A stretch of DNA of 64,000 nt from Microplitis mediator (lineage: Eukaryota; Arthropoda; Insecta; Hymenoptera; Braconidae), in the NCBI RefSeq assembly GCF_029852145.1, contig NC_079969.1, positions 23,118,459-23,182,458 on the forward strand, in the 5' to 3' direction. How positions within the stretch are numbered: the stretch's first letter is position 1; each line of letters opens with the position of its first letter. Below are positions 36,441 through 50,086 of the stretch, piece after piece. Under the pieces are notes generated by a model. That model saw only the letters and a list, made by a program, of their open reading frames with translations. It searched no databases and was not told where the DNA came from. Both the position numbers and the translations under genes were made by a program.

Positions 36441-39243
36441 TCTGGATAACGGGGAACATTTAAGTGAGCTGGGAGAAGCCTCTGTGGCGAATGAATATTT
36501 AAAAGAAACCTCAGCGTTGTCGTCTACTACGAGGACGAGGACTACCCTCTTGTCAGAGATCAGAGGGTTAAACGAAGACGATCTTTTCTCTGCAACTTTC
36601 TTTTAATCGTCCAAGTTCGTGTACCATTATAGAGAATAGAGCGAAAAAAGTTTAAATATATTCTCAAACTGCTGAACAAAAATACCTTAGAAAATTTTAC
36701 TGTCGTCTTTAAATAAAAATGTCTTGAGACATTTTTCTAATGCTTATAAATGTTTGCGTGACTAACAGAGAATGCTGTATAGAGAAATAGATTTTTATAT
36801 TTATTTTTGTTGGGTAAAAAAAACTGTCGTGGAACAGGACAAAAAACGTCTTACGTTTTCATTAAATAAATCCAATTTTACATAAGAGAAAAAGTACTAA
36901 GTATCTTTGCACTGAAATCTTCTTTGTTTTCTTGTCTTTTCTTTTTTATTTTATTGTTATTATTATTTTTTTTATGTTTACTTTGAGTTTCATTGTGTGT
37001 GTACACCAGTATCCAGATAATGCTTTTCGCATAAACCGATTTCCCGGCGTTCTTTTACGTTGGGGCTAATGTCAAGTCGTTTCGTAAGAATTAATATAAC
37101 GTTATCATGCCTGTAATGAGGGCACTTGACGTTCTTTGAAATGCTTGCAAAGTATCGGGCTAGACGATTACCCGAGCCCCTACTTCAGTAGTTATTTTGC
37201 TCAATGTACTCATTGTACTCGATAGTTCCAAGTGTATAAGCATATAAACGAAAGAATCATGACAAACCGTAACGGGAGTAAAAAAAGCAATAACATTGCA
37301 ATGAAAATAGTAGCTGAGATTGCTGTATTGTGATTTTTATATATTGGAAAATAAAAAAAAACACAATGTGTTTTAACGTATGTGATACTATCAACAACAA
37401 CTTTATTATACAGCAGCATTTGAACAATGGATTTTTTAACGTTTTGCTTGAATCAACGATTTTAAAAGAGGATTTCAAAATATTTTATATTCGAAAAATT
37501 CGTGCCGATGGCATGACACAAATACTTTATATCAGTGTCCTATTTTTTTACTTTTTTTCGTTTCACAAATATTGGCTTGAAAATTTTTAAAATAAAATTC
37601 TTTTTAACTTCTATGCATAGCAGAATAAAAAAGGCTGCTGTGGCAGTCAAAAAAAAAACCAGAATGTCTACTGAGACCTTATTTATTTTTGACTTTCAAA
37701 GTAAATAACCTCTTCTGTAAAGCGACTAAATCAAGATCCTGTGAAAAAGCCAGTGAGATTAGAGATAATATATAACGAGAAGCTGACTATGACGGCTACG
37801 ACGACGAAAACGACGAGATGCTTGGATGAAATAGTGTATATATATCGTGTCTGTGAGATTTGGGCTCAGTTTATGTAAAATGAAGGCGAATTTCATATAT
37901 GGCTGCAAATGAGGCCACAGATGCGCTCGAAGATAAGGGATGATGAGAGTAGTTGGTGAAAAGAGCCGTCGGTTCTATTGAAAGAGAAAGAAGGTCGAAC
38001 GAAGAAGCTTACGACCTATACGAGCTAATAGAAACCTGAACGATACATTCATATAGAAGCTACGATATCAGCTGTAGCGTAGGGTTTACTTTTTATAAAG
38101 GAAGCCTTTCTGGGTCACTTACTGCTAGAACCGAGTTAAAAAAAATAAGAAAAATGAGGATACGGATATTTTAGTGGAAAATTTACAACACGGAATTTTC
38201 CATACCCTGAACATTAACGTGGGTTATTGAAAATATGGATCTTGCTATCTCTTGTACATCTATCTATAGGACATGATCTCAACAGCAATCTTGTAGATCT
38301 TTTATATATTTCCTAGTTGAATACCGTAAATAGACTAGCGTCATGTATGCTGTTATGATAATGTATTCATCCCTTATAACAGCTCTCAGAATTTTCCCCA
38401 GATACTCCAAGCGCCATTTCCTTTCATCAATACAGAGGATCTGAAATTCTGCAGCATTCCTTGATTTTGTTACGCATGACCTGGCTGCTGGTAGAGATGA
38501 TGAGAGACTAGAACATCACAGAGCTCGAAAACGTTCACGACAGTCGAAACAACATTAAGACAATGTATACCTTCGCTTTCAGGCTCTCAGAGCGACCCAA
38601 TACTCTTGTAAAGCACTCCCTGATCACGTAAGAAACCCGAGCTAAGGATTCTCGAGATTTGCCATTTCGGTAATTGAATCTAGCCACGGCTTTCTCTTTC
38701 TCCCTTCCCCCATTTCGCGCGACTCGTTTTAGCTAATAGCTAAAGTTAGTCGCGTTTCTATGCAAATACGGTGCTTACGGGCATCAACAGACTCGTAGGA
38801 AGAGTAAAGCGTACAAGGGTCACCCATCCCCATTGTTTATCTACTAAAGTCGAGTGTCGACGGTGAATGGGGATTTGAAAAGTATAAACCCGATGGTGTG
38901 AGAAGTATGTTTGCAAAGGAAAGTGAAAGAGATTGCGTGGTGTAGGAAATACTGTTCTATACCAACTACTTTCGTTGTCGCGTAACTACAAGCAGTTAGT
39001 GCCCGGTCGCTTGAACTGCGACGAACGACCAATGTGTGCAGAATAACGATAAGCCTTAACAGTGAACAACAGGCGATATTTATGCGTCTGGCATGCAACA
39101 GAGGGTAATATACTTTACATCCATTCATTTATTCTTTCCTAAATCTTAAACAACTTGGAAAATTACCAAAAAATTACCTCCCGCAATGTCGTTAGTAATT
39201 ATGATCGTAATGCTTCACTTAAGTTTAATTTCTTATTATTCAT
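36441..39243. other. No supported feature
   Basis: About 2.8 kb of mostly unique-looking sequence, with GC-richer patches near 36440-36560, 37790-38060 and 38560-38830. I found no recognisable exon, RNA or mobile element. Open frames are short. Confidence 0.45.
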
Positions 39244-41064
39244 CCCGTATGAAGATAACATATATGGTCAAAATATATGATAAATATCAGAAAATATACG
39301 TGGCCAATTTAACTATATTTTCTGATATTTTTTTTTTATACTAAAAAATATAATATTCATCATATACGAGTACGTATATGTCTGGCATATATAAATATAT
39401 ATGTCAATCGTATACAAAAAATATATTTTTATCATATATGAAAATATATATTCCTGTCATATACAAAAACTATATTTTTATCATACATAAAAATATATGT
39501 TTCTATCATATACAACAAATATATTCTGATCATATATAAAAACATATATTTATATTGTGTATGGAAAAAAAACTTTCTTATTCGTATGACCAACTCCCAT
39601 TGAATTAGATTTAAATTTTAATATACTCTTTAAATTGCAGTTAAAATTTTCAAAATTAGTTAATTTGATACGAATATATATACCCGTATACATAGGGGAG
39701 GGGGGGGGGCAAAAGGGGGTACCTGAGGAAATACTAAGTTTTCGAGGACTAAAATACGCTAAATCTTTTTGTTTTTAGTGATATTCGAGGTAAATAGACA
39801 AAATTTTTAGCTGCCGTTAAAAAATAAAATTTTTATTTTTGGCGGGCAAAACGGAGTACTCTTAAAAAAAGTTGAAAAAAAAAAATTTCTGAAAATTGAT
39901 CAAATTTTATTACTTGAATCTTTTATATGTAATATACATAAAGAAAAATTACATTTCACATCATTGGTGGACACGAAGGCAAAAAAAAAAATTTTTGTGG
40001 GGCAGAGAGGCCTCCCTCCAAAAAATGATAGTTTTTTTTTTTCTTTTTTTTTTTTAAATTGTTTTCATCATTAAGAATGTATTTCTTTCTCTTGACAACT
40101 ATTTTTGGTTTTATAATACTCAAGAAAAATTTTTTTGTAATAAATCGTTTCCCCTCGATTAGCTTAATTACTAATTGCTATTTAATAAAAAAAAAACAAT
40201 TCTGTACTTCTTATTTGTCATTATTTTGAACCCAAAAAACGTGTTTTTTGATTTTTTAGATTGCAGATTATTTTGCATTATTTAAAATATTTTATCAATA
40301 AAACAACAAAATATTATTTTCGAATATTTTTAGTGGCCAAATTTGCCCCAGCTATAACAAATCAGCCGAAAAATGGATTAATGTATTATATTTTATTTAA
40401 TTTGACGATAAAAATATAAAAGAATCATTTTTTCAAAATTTTCGGCTGGTCCATTTTGCCCTAGGTGTTATGGGTAAGGCTATAAATGCGGAATTATATC
40501 AAATTTTTTTTAATTTAACAATAAAAATTTGAAAGAATCATTTTTTCAGGATTTTCGGCTGGTCCATTATGCCCCAGGTGTCATGTGTAGGGCTAAAAGT
40601 GCGCAAATATATCGGATTTATACTAATTAGACGAAAAAAAAAAATTTTTTTTTTTTCATAAAATTTCGAGGGTACCCCGTTTTGCCCACCCTTCCCCTAT
40701 ACATACACCGGATAAAATATATGCTTAAATATAACATAGAAAATATATGTCGCCATATATAATATAAATTATATGCTACCATATATTTCATTTCTTCAAA
40801 AATTTTATATTTCCGAATTTTAAAGGAAATATATCAATACTATATATTATAAGGTAAATGTAAATGTATATATAGCTTAATATAAAAAATATATAAGTTA
40901 CATATATGGAATACATATATTTACTATTGTATATAATTTTATATTAAATCGGCCAAAATCTCTATGATTTTTTATAATATACAATAAAATATATCATATA
41001 TTTTTTTGTTGCAAACATATATGATTTTATATATTTTAACCATATATTGTTTTTTTCATACGGG
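39244..41064. mobile_element. CCCGTATGAAAA element, copy 3 (interrupted)
   Basis: Ends CCCGTATGAAGATAACATAT and ...TTTTTTTCATACGGG are inverted copies. Excluding the inserted 1003-bp element and one TA, the length is about 816 bp, matching the 812 bp of the inverted copy at 19100-19911. Shared landmarks include CTCTTTAAATTGCAGTTAAA. Confidence 0.85.
39695..40697. mobile_element. GGGGAGG element nested in the CCCGTATG element
   Basis: Ends GGGGAGGGGGGGGGGCAAAA and ...CGTTTTGCCCACCCTTCCCC, flanked by TA at 39693-39694 and 40698-40699. The empty counterpart near 19455 has a single TA, so insertion with TA duplication is shown directly. The interior repeats GGCTGGTCCATTTTGCCC-like lines and has no ORF of note. 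Confidence 0.85.
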
Positions 41065-42782
<1,718 letters not shown>

Positions 42783-43607
42783 CATGGTAAGAAATATTTT
42801 GCGGATATCACTATGCCAGTATGGGCTCGAACGCCATACTGTATGGTATCGAAAATTTTTATAGGTTATAAAATTGTATGCATAGATGATTCAACCATTG
42901 CGGGAATAATAACATTGGCAATAGTTGTCGTGGACGCCACCATGTCAGTATGGCCGTATCCACATTGCTTCGGGCCGATAAACCTAGTCTAACGACATCT
43001 GTACAGTTCTGGTGGTAATACGATAGTATACATTGATTGACACGACAGAAATTATGGCGGGAAAAACTAGTAGCATTGTGCCCTTGGCATTGCAGTATAG
43101 ATCCCAGGCCATGCTGTTTCGCCGTGCCTGCTATGCATCCGTGTGAGCAATACAATAGCTCCAGTACTATATAGTAAATAACGCCATACAGTATGGTATC
43201 GAAGGTTTTTATAGGTTATAAAACTGTATGTATAGATAATTCGACCATTGCGGGAACTGTAACATTGGCCATAGTTGTCGCGGACGACGCAATGTCAGTA
43301 TGGCCGTCGAGCCCATACTGCGTTGCCGTATCCACAATGCTTCTGACAGATAAACCTAGTCTAACGACATCTATATGGTTTTGGTGGTAAGACGATTAGC
43401 ATTGTGCCTTCGGCATTGTAGTATGGGTCTCAGGGCCATGCTGTTTCGCCGTGCCTGCTATGCATACGTGTGAGCAATACAATAGCTCCAGTACTATACA
43501 GTATAGTGAATAACGCCATACTGTCTTGGAATATTTGACATACTATTTTAGTATCTGTCTTGAAAACATACCAGCATGGTATTGAACGCCATACATTTCT
43601 TACCGTG
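42783..43607. mobile_element. CACGGTAAGAAAT element, third copy
   Basis: Ends CATGGTAAGAAATATTTTGC and ...CATTTCTTACCGTG, flanked by TA. It is 825 bp with two internal units, both carrying deletions relative to 35014-35905 (around 42953 and after 43390). Confidence 0.85.
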
Positions 43608-45383
43608 TAGTATCGCCTTTTTTCTCTACACTAATAAAGTAAAAATCTAGATGCTCGCTAAATGTGCTCGCAGTACTATATGGTAATTCTTGCAAAAAAT
43701 ATCTAGTGTGCAGTAAAAAATTTTGCTGTGCAATTTATTTATTTTGCAGAGTGTAAATAAAAAAATTCAACTGCTAGGTGGTATTTAAAAAAACTGGCGA
43801 TATAAATTCACCGATAGTTTTCCGGTTTATTCAGTGCCCATAGATTGTCAAGTACTGAGTGAAAATGGAAGACAAAAAAAAATAGTAAATAAAGAAGTAT
43901 CCACGTAGAAAATCGAGCGTCTAGGCGAATGACTCGGTTAGATTGGACAAGAGCTGTATGAGATTCCACAATGACGTTTGAAATAAATTGTTGAAACGTG
44001 TTACAGCCAAGCTGTGGGTACCAGGAATGCAGCCTATTGGCTTGTGTGATGCTAAAAAAAGCTTTAGCTTTTTTTCAGTCGATGCTTTTTACTTTATACA
44101 GCAGGCGTGAATACAATTGCATTTCTTAAAGCAGCTTTGTCAAATCGGCCTTAAAATATTGATAAAACAATGAACTATTTTGTGTTATTCTGTCAATTAC
44201 GATGTTTTGAATAAAATTTGAAATCGAATAACGAAATACAATTTATGATGGGAATAAAATTGTTTTACGAGTAAATAATTCATTTGAGGTTATCTTAATC
44301 TAAAATGAAGAAGATAATATTAAATTTGTGAAGTAAATTGCCGTATCCTTTAGTGAAACGATGCATACTAAATGCTGACCATACCAGCAGAATAGATTTC
44401 CTGACAACAGTCGTTCTCTAAATCTAATAATAAACATTCCCACAAAGGATCCCTTTTGCATGCAAATGCCAACATTGAAGCATACGACACAGAAAGCACG
44501 ACCAAAAGTTTCAGGTACGGGAAATCTCCCTCTGAGTTCAACGGATTTCATCCCGCTGTACGCGCATTTGTATTTCCTTTTCTGTTTATTTTTATTTTAT
44601 ATTTTGTTCCTTTTTTTCACTCTTTCAGAGCTTCCTGGTTTCTCCTGGTAGTCTCCAATGAATCACTAGATTCAATTTACCAAGCGATAAAATCGCCCGT
44701 TTTTCTAGGCGTCCGACTTGGATAAATAGACGGACTTTTTTGAATGGTTTCGACCAAAGAAATCCTGTCTCTAAACGACTTACTTTTACTTCTTATTTCT
44801 TTATATAAGCAACATGAATGTTCCCTTTTTGCAGCCTTAACTTTCTACCCCTTACACTTTCGACCTTGCGAAAATAAGTGGTCGATCTACCCCCTTCAAA
44901 CTTGAGAAAATCTTAAGTAGACTATTTGAATTCAATCGACGTGCACAAAACTCTTGATTCCATTGTCTGGTTACAAAGTTCATTCCTACTGAGTCTGTAA
45001 AGTCAGACACACTTTAAGCATATAGCTAGTTACTTCCGAATAATTTATTCCATTATTTACAATGGGTAGATGTACTTTTAGTCGGTACTAAATTTTACAC
45101 ACCAAGAAAACTAATGTGACTACACGTGAAAAAATCTTTATACAAATTTTTATATCGAAAATCGATATTTTTTGAAATACTGGATTCAAACTTATGAATT
45201 TCCATCAAAATTTATAGAATTTTACAAAGTTTCATGGAATTCGATTAAATTTCATAGGATTTCATATATTTCTTGTAAAAAAATTTTATACAAATTTTAT
45301 AAAATCTTCAAAAATCATTTTCTTAGGACTGGATTCCAATTTTATGAAATTTTACCAAATTTTCTCTCGTGATATTCTGTATA
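43608..45383. other. No supported feature
   Basis: AT-rich sequence. TTTCATAGGATTTCATA-like degenerate repeats occur near 45170-45360. No gene. Confidence 0.5.
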
Positions 45384-45841
45384 GGGGAGGAAGAGGCGAA
45401 ACGGGGTACTTAAGGAAATACCAAGTTTGTGAGGACTCAAATACACTAAATCTTTTTGTTTTTAATGATATTCAAAGTAAATTAACAATAATTTCAGTTG
45501 CCGTTGAAACAAAAAATTTTTTACTATTGCGGGCAAAATGGGGTACCCCTTTAAAAAGGTGAAAAAAAAAAAATTTCTGCATATTAAATAAAATTGATTA
45601 AATCAAATTTTTTTGTAAGTAATTTACATAAAGAAAAATTACATTCTACACAATTATTGGATGCAAAGGAAGAAAAAAAAATTTTTATTGGTTTTTATCA
45701 TAAAAAAAAAGCCATTAACATTTTCCGACTGACACTCGATTTTTGAAAGAGTGATTTTGGAAAGTTTAAAAAACATTTAAAATATAAAAATATTTTTTTA
45801 TAAAATTTTCGGGGTACCCCGTTTTGCCTACCCCCCCCCCC
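45384..45841. mobile_element. GGGGAGG element, 458-bp copy
   Basis: Ends GGGGAGGAAGAGGCGAAACG and CCCCGTTTTGCCTACCCCC..., flanked by TA. Colinear with the ends of 39695-40697 (AGGAAATAC, TACACTAAATCTTTTTG) but with a large internal deletion. Confidence 0.85.
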
Positions 45842-47016
45842 TAATAATATAAAATATTACAGAATTTCATACAATTCCCTTAAAGTTTAAGAAATCCTAT
45901 TAAAGATTTTTTCGGGTAAAGATAAAAAAAAAAAACAATGAAATTCGTCGAGTCCAATTACCATAAAAAATACAGAATTATAATTATTGCTTTTTTTTTG
46001 CGTAACCACTACTACTTACACCGTAATTTACTTAATTAAAGTCAAGTGGCTCAAACGATTTATTAAAAAATTTATTTTAATTTTTTTTCTAGAAGTGGAA
46101 AATAATTATTTTTCTGTTATCCATCAAACTAGTAAATAGAAAAAGGTCGACGACAGTAGTTCATCACTTGGAAGTACTGTCCATTGGTAGAAGTGTAATC
46201 GATCCAAATGCTATTGCTCGTAAAATAAAGATTTGGCCGCAATAGTAAGAGGGTAGGCGTGTTAGTCCGCATTGAAGAGCAGACATGGGGTACACGGATG
46301 AAGGGTCGGCGTTACGGAGTGTGTCTGTTAGAGGAGGAATATCCCGGGGATTTCTTTCCTTCTCTGTTTTGCTCATTTCATTCACTCTTACTCTTTCTGA
46401 CTTTCTCTCGATACGCTCCAGTATCCGCGGTAACAGAGGGTCGGTTCGCGTGTGCTCGTTTTGAATACTGATTCTCGACGGACGCATACATTATCCAACG
46501 GATAAAAGACATTTGCATTTTGATGGACCGCACCGAGTGCATTTGACGTTTCGTATGCATTCACAGGATGCGTAAATGCTGGCTTTGAAGTTATCCCTTT
46601 CTCATTGACTTATTTATTACTTGATATATTGACTCTTAATAGTGAATACCGTTACACCATTTTATTTCACATTTTCGATAAAATATAACCAAATGTAAAC
46701 ATATGAGTGTACATAAATATAGTTATGTTTTGTATACATTTATGTATCGACAGATAAGAAATATAAAGGCATTATTTTTTTCTTCTTTATACTTATTACT
46801 TTCTGAGACACTATAAGCCGCTTTACATCTCAACGTCTTATTTTAAGGTATGATTCATTAAATTTTAGATTAAATAATTTCTGTATTTAGCAAATTGCAT
46901 TTTTTAATGAAATCGAACGAAAAAAATTAATTGGAGAATTGAAATTTAAATTGTGTACGTCTGTCTCAGTTATTTCACTCGACAAAGGTTAAATAGAAAC
47001 GCAGCTATTATATGTA
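45842..47016. other. No supported feature
   Basis: A GC-richer patch at 46140-46520 has overlapping short frames on both strands and none is recognisable. The rest is AT-rich. Confidence 0.45.
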
Positions 47017-47049
47017 GAGGGCGGGAAAAACGGACCACCCCGAAAATTT

Positions 47050-47301
47050 GGTGCCACGACCGGTTACCCTCGACAAAATAACCCCGACAAAATAACCTAG
47101 AACAAAATAACCTCGTAATAAAATAGCCTGAAAAAAAAATGACTTTGTTATAAATTAACCTGAAAAAATTTACATAAATCTATAACGATAAAATTCGTAA
47201 TTGAAGGTTATTGTTGTTCGGTTTATTTTATGACAAAGATAATTTTTTTCAGGTTATTTTTTTCTAGGTTATTTTGTCCGAGGGCAATTTCTTACGGAAC
47301 C
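47050..47301. mobile_element. GGTGCC...GGAACC element, ATAACC repeat variant
   Basis: Starts GGTGCCACGACCGGTTACCC and ends GGGCAATTTCTTACGGAACC. The flanking 8 bp are gaaaattt and aaaaattt (7/8). Inward from each end lie repeated GACAAAATAACC units in inverted orientation. 252 bp, no ORF. hAT- or P-like by TSD length only. Confidence 0.85.
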
Positions 47302-47454
47302 AAAAATTTGGTAAAATTTTTTTTTTCCAACAGTTATTTACGGCTCTTATCGTTATTTTTATATAATTTGGAGTATTCCGTCTTTTTTTTTAGGGATTTT
47401 TCAGTAGACGCAATGTATTTTGCTGGCCACGAAGAATACATATATACTGTACAA

Positions 47455-47830
47455 AATGACCGGGGTAAGTCCAAGCAGTGTAGGTGTTAAATTTCAACAC
47501 CGAAAGCGGTGTTAAAATAACGCCGCCGCCGGTGTAAATATTTTTTACCGGTGTTAAATAAAATTTCCCGGTGTTAAAATATTTTCCTTAGTGTGCACGC
47601 ATGTGTGTTCATGTGTTTTTGACTGAGTGCGCGTGTGTGTATGCATGTGTGTGTGCGTGTGCGCTCGCGTGTTTTAATGCGTGTGAATATATTTTTTGCG
47701 TTTTATAAGCTTTCCAAAGTTAGTATTCTGAGCGCACGCAGTTTACCCCGCCTTTACACCGGTTTAACACCGCCGAATTACGCCTCCTACACCGGTGTAA
47801 TTTTATTTCAACACCGCTCTTTTTACAGTG
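47455..47830. mobile_element. CACTGT/CACCGG element, nested copy
   Basis: Left end TACTGTACAAAATGACCGG and right end CACCGCTCTTTTTACAGTG, flanked by TA. Colinear with 24921-25567 (GGGGTAAGTCCAAGC, GGTGTTAAA) but the 22-bp array is replaced by a GT-rich tract (47590-47685). Confidence 0.8.
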
Positions 47831-48063
47831 TAGTGTCTTTTTCTATATTTAAATTTTTTATGTTATTTATTTCCAATAATTTTCATAAGAAACAAAATCA
47901 TTTTCATTTTTGTGGAGGGTAGTCCGTTTTGCCTCCCCGAAAAATTTTTATATGGCAATTGGAAATTTGGTATAATTCTTTCAGAGGAAGTCAAAAAAAA
48001 AAAATTCACAGTATTCACATGCACAAAAATTTTTCCTTAGCACCGTTTTCCCCGCCCTCCCCC

Positions 48064-48808
48064 TATTCTATTTTTAATTATTGAAGAACACTCACCATAA
48101 GATTGTCCATTCTCTGCTTCAATGATAAACTTTTGAATTATCGGCTGACTTGATATTTTCACTCGTACACGAATTAATTATTTATATTATTTTAATAAAC
48201 AGTTTTACTCACTTATTTTAATTAACATAATTTCACTCACACAATAACATTCACACGATTTATGCGCGAACTCAAAAGTCCAATCTTCATTTCTGAAACA
48301 AAAATTTTAAATTATGGTTAGTATATTGTTCCAAAAAAAATATCAGTTCATCTGAATGTATATAAGAAAAACAACCCTCGTCTCCTGTTTTGTAATTACG
48401 CAATTTAACCTCTTATTAGCTGAGCTAGTCTGAGATTAACGTTAAAAAATATCGGGTCTCTTTATAATTTAATAAACTTTCATATTATTTGCTATCTTTA
48501 AATTTCCTAAAATTAATTATTATTTATTTACTTCAATTACTTAAATATTACAATATACCCGGTACAAAAAGTCCAGATCTACGTTGATCTAATCAGATCT
48601 CATTAGATGTAAATTATTTTTTCCAGAGTAATTAAATTTCATTTTATTTCGTTTACTTTTAATTATTTAATATTAACAATAATTAAAATAAATAGAGTGA
48701 GGGCAGGAAAAAAAGTAGAACCTCACCCTATAATTTCCATCGTCTGGTGGGGAAAAACGCCTATCCCATAACTTTAAGTTAAAATTAAATTTTTTCCTCC
48801 CATGAAAT
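48064..48808. other. No supported feature
   Basis: AT-rich sequence with no element end seen. It lies upstream of the small ORF at 48920 and could hold its 5' region. Confidence 0.4.
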
Positions 48809-48919
48809 ATGATAGTTGTTTCAATCTTTTTAAATAATCTCATTATTTTTTTCATTGATGTTATATGTACTAATGAAATTATAAAATTTATTTATGATAC
48901 TCTGTTATTACTGCGTACG

Positions 48920-49063
48920 ATGACTCAAACATCAAAGCAGAGAAGTAACAGAAGTTCCAAACCACGTGGAAAAAATTTCGGGAACGGTTCCTACACAAAA
49001 ATAATTATGATTGCAATAACAGCAGCTGTAGTAGGGGTTTTTTTTTGGTTTATGTCTTTGTAG
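48920..49063 (+). CDS. Putative 47-residue C-terminally membrane-anchored small protein
   Basis: The frame begins at ATG 48920 and ends at a TAG at 49061-49063. Residues 1-26 are polar and basic (K or R at 6, 8, 11, 14, 16 and 18, with serine and asparagine) and contain no aspartate or glutamate. Residues 28-47 form a single hydrophobic segment (IIMIAITAAVVGVFFWFM) that runs to the C-terminus, the layout of a tail-anchored or very small single-span membrane protein. An in-frame upstream ATG at 48809 would add 37 AT-rich, low-complexity residues. I prefer 48920 because composition changes there. AATAAA lies about 215 nt past the stop. The sequence stands outside the mobile elements. I do not recognise the family. 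It could be a single-exon gene, a last exon, a retrocopy, or chance, and the open frame alone is too short to decide. Confidence 0.4.
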   Translation: MTQTSKQRSNRSSKPRGKNFGNGSYTKIIMIAITAAVVGVFFWFMSL

Positions 49064-49279
49064 GCTGGCCTTGTAATATTCGGTGGCCTGTAGTTGAGGT
49101 CACTACAAGTTAATGTGCCAATATTAATTTATAATAACCTCAAATACACGTGTAGTTACGCCAACTACCGCCATTAATGTTTACTGCAGTACTTAGGTGT
49201 CAGTACTACCCTATAAAAAAAAATTAATGTGGGATCGCACAAGAACCCGTAGGAATCCATATAGAAAAGTATGGATTTA

Positions 49280-49285
49280 AATAAA
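49280..49285 (+). promoter_or_regulatory. Possible polyadenylation signal
   Basis: AATAAA at 49280, with a second at 49304, about 215-245 nt downstream of the small ORF stop. AATAAA is frequent by chance at this base composition. Confidence 0.25.
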
Positions 49286-49289
49286 GTTA

Positions 49290-50086
49290 AAAATTTTTTT
49301 TGAAATAAAAAAATTGTAGTTTCGGGTACACAGCTACGGAAAAAAAATTGAACACAAATTTATCGATGGGTCTATTAAACACTCTTATGATAAATGTAAT
49401 GCAAAGTTCGTGTAAAATAATTTATCATGGAAATAAAAACTTTGCTAGTACAAAATTTTATTTTTCGAAGCGATATATGTAACATTATTTCTAAAGCCAG
49501 GATGGATCGACCGGGTTCGGAAGAGGGCTGAAGCCTCGAATGTTGAAAAAAAAAATATTAGTCTCATCGGTAGCGGCAGAAATGATAGCATACGAAAACG
49601 AAATCCCGAGAGACAGCTCTCGGAATATTGGGCTTCATGATACTAATACCTAGACTCGCTTTCAATCTCAATCGGCTGTGAGATCAACTAAAACTGCTAC
49701 GTCGTGCATTACTTTTTCTCTTATGATGTTCAGTTATAAAGAAAAAAAATATATATGGCCATAAAGACATGAGAGAAAGAAAAAAAATTACCAGTTAAAA
49801 AAAATTGAGGAATAAAAAAAAATGAGATCGTGAGAATAGGAAAATTACTCCCTTGACACGGTACGATAGGATGCGAGATGGTTGAAATGAAAAGGCTCCA
49901 AGTTAAAAGTTTAAAGCCCAGAGGAAAACTTGAGAGAAGCTTTGCAACTTCGACGATCTTTAAATTGGCACAACTACTAGTAGCTTTCTTAATGTCAGGC
50001 GAACCATATATAGCCCTTGTTTAACTATGTCGATCTTTTATTTCGGCTCTTTAAATCTATCCTCTAGTTGGCAAAAAAAACTGTTA
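49290..50086. other. No supported feature
   Basis: AT-rich sequence with a less AT-rich patch at 49495-49720. No exon recognised. Confidence 0.5.

Larger units (their letters stand above)
47017..48063. mobile_element. GGGG-type element hosting two others
   Basis: Left end GAGGGCGGGAAAAACGGACC and right end ...CCGTTTTCCCCGCCCTCCCC are inverted, flanked by TA. Two unrelated elements sit inside: 47050-47301 and 47455-47830. Without them about 420 bp remain, with AAATTTGGTA and TTTTGTGGAGGG-type text. Confidence 0.75.
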
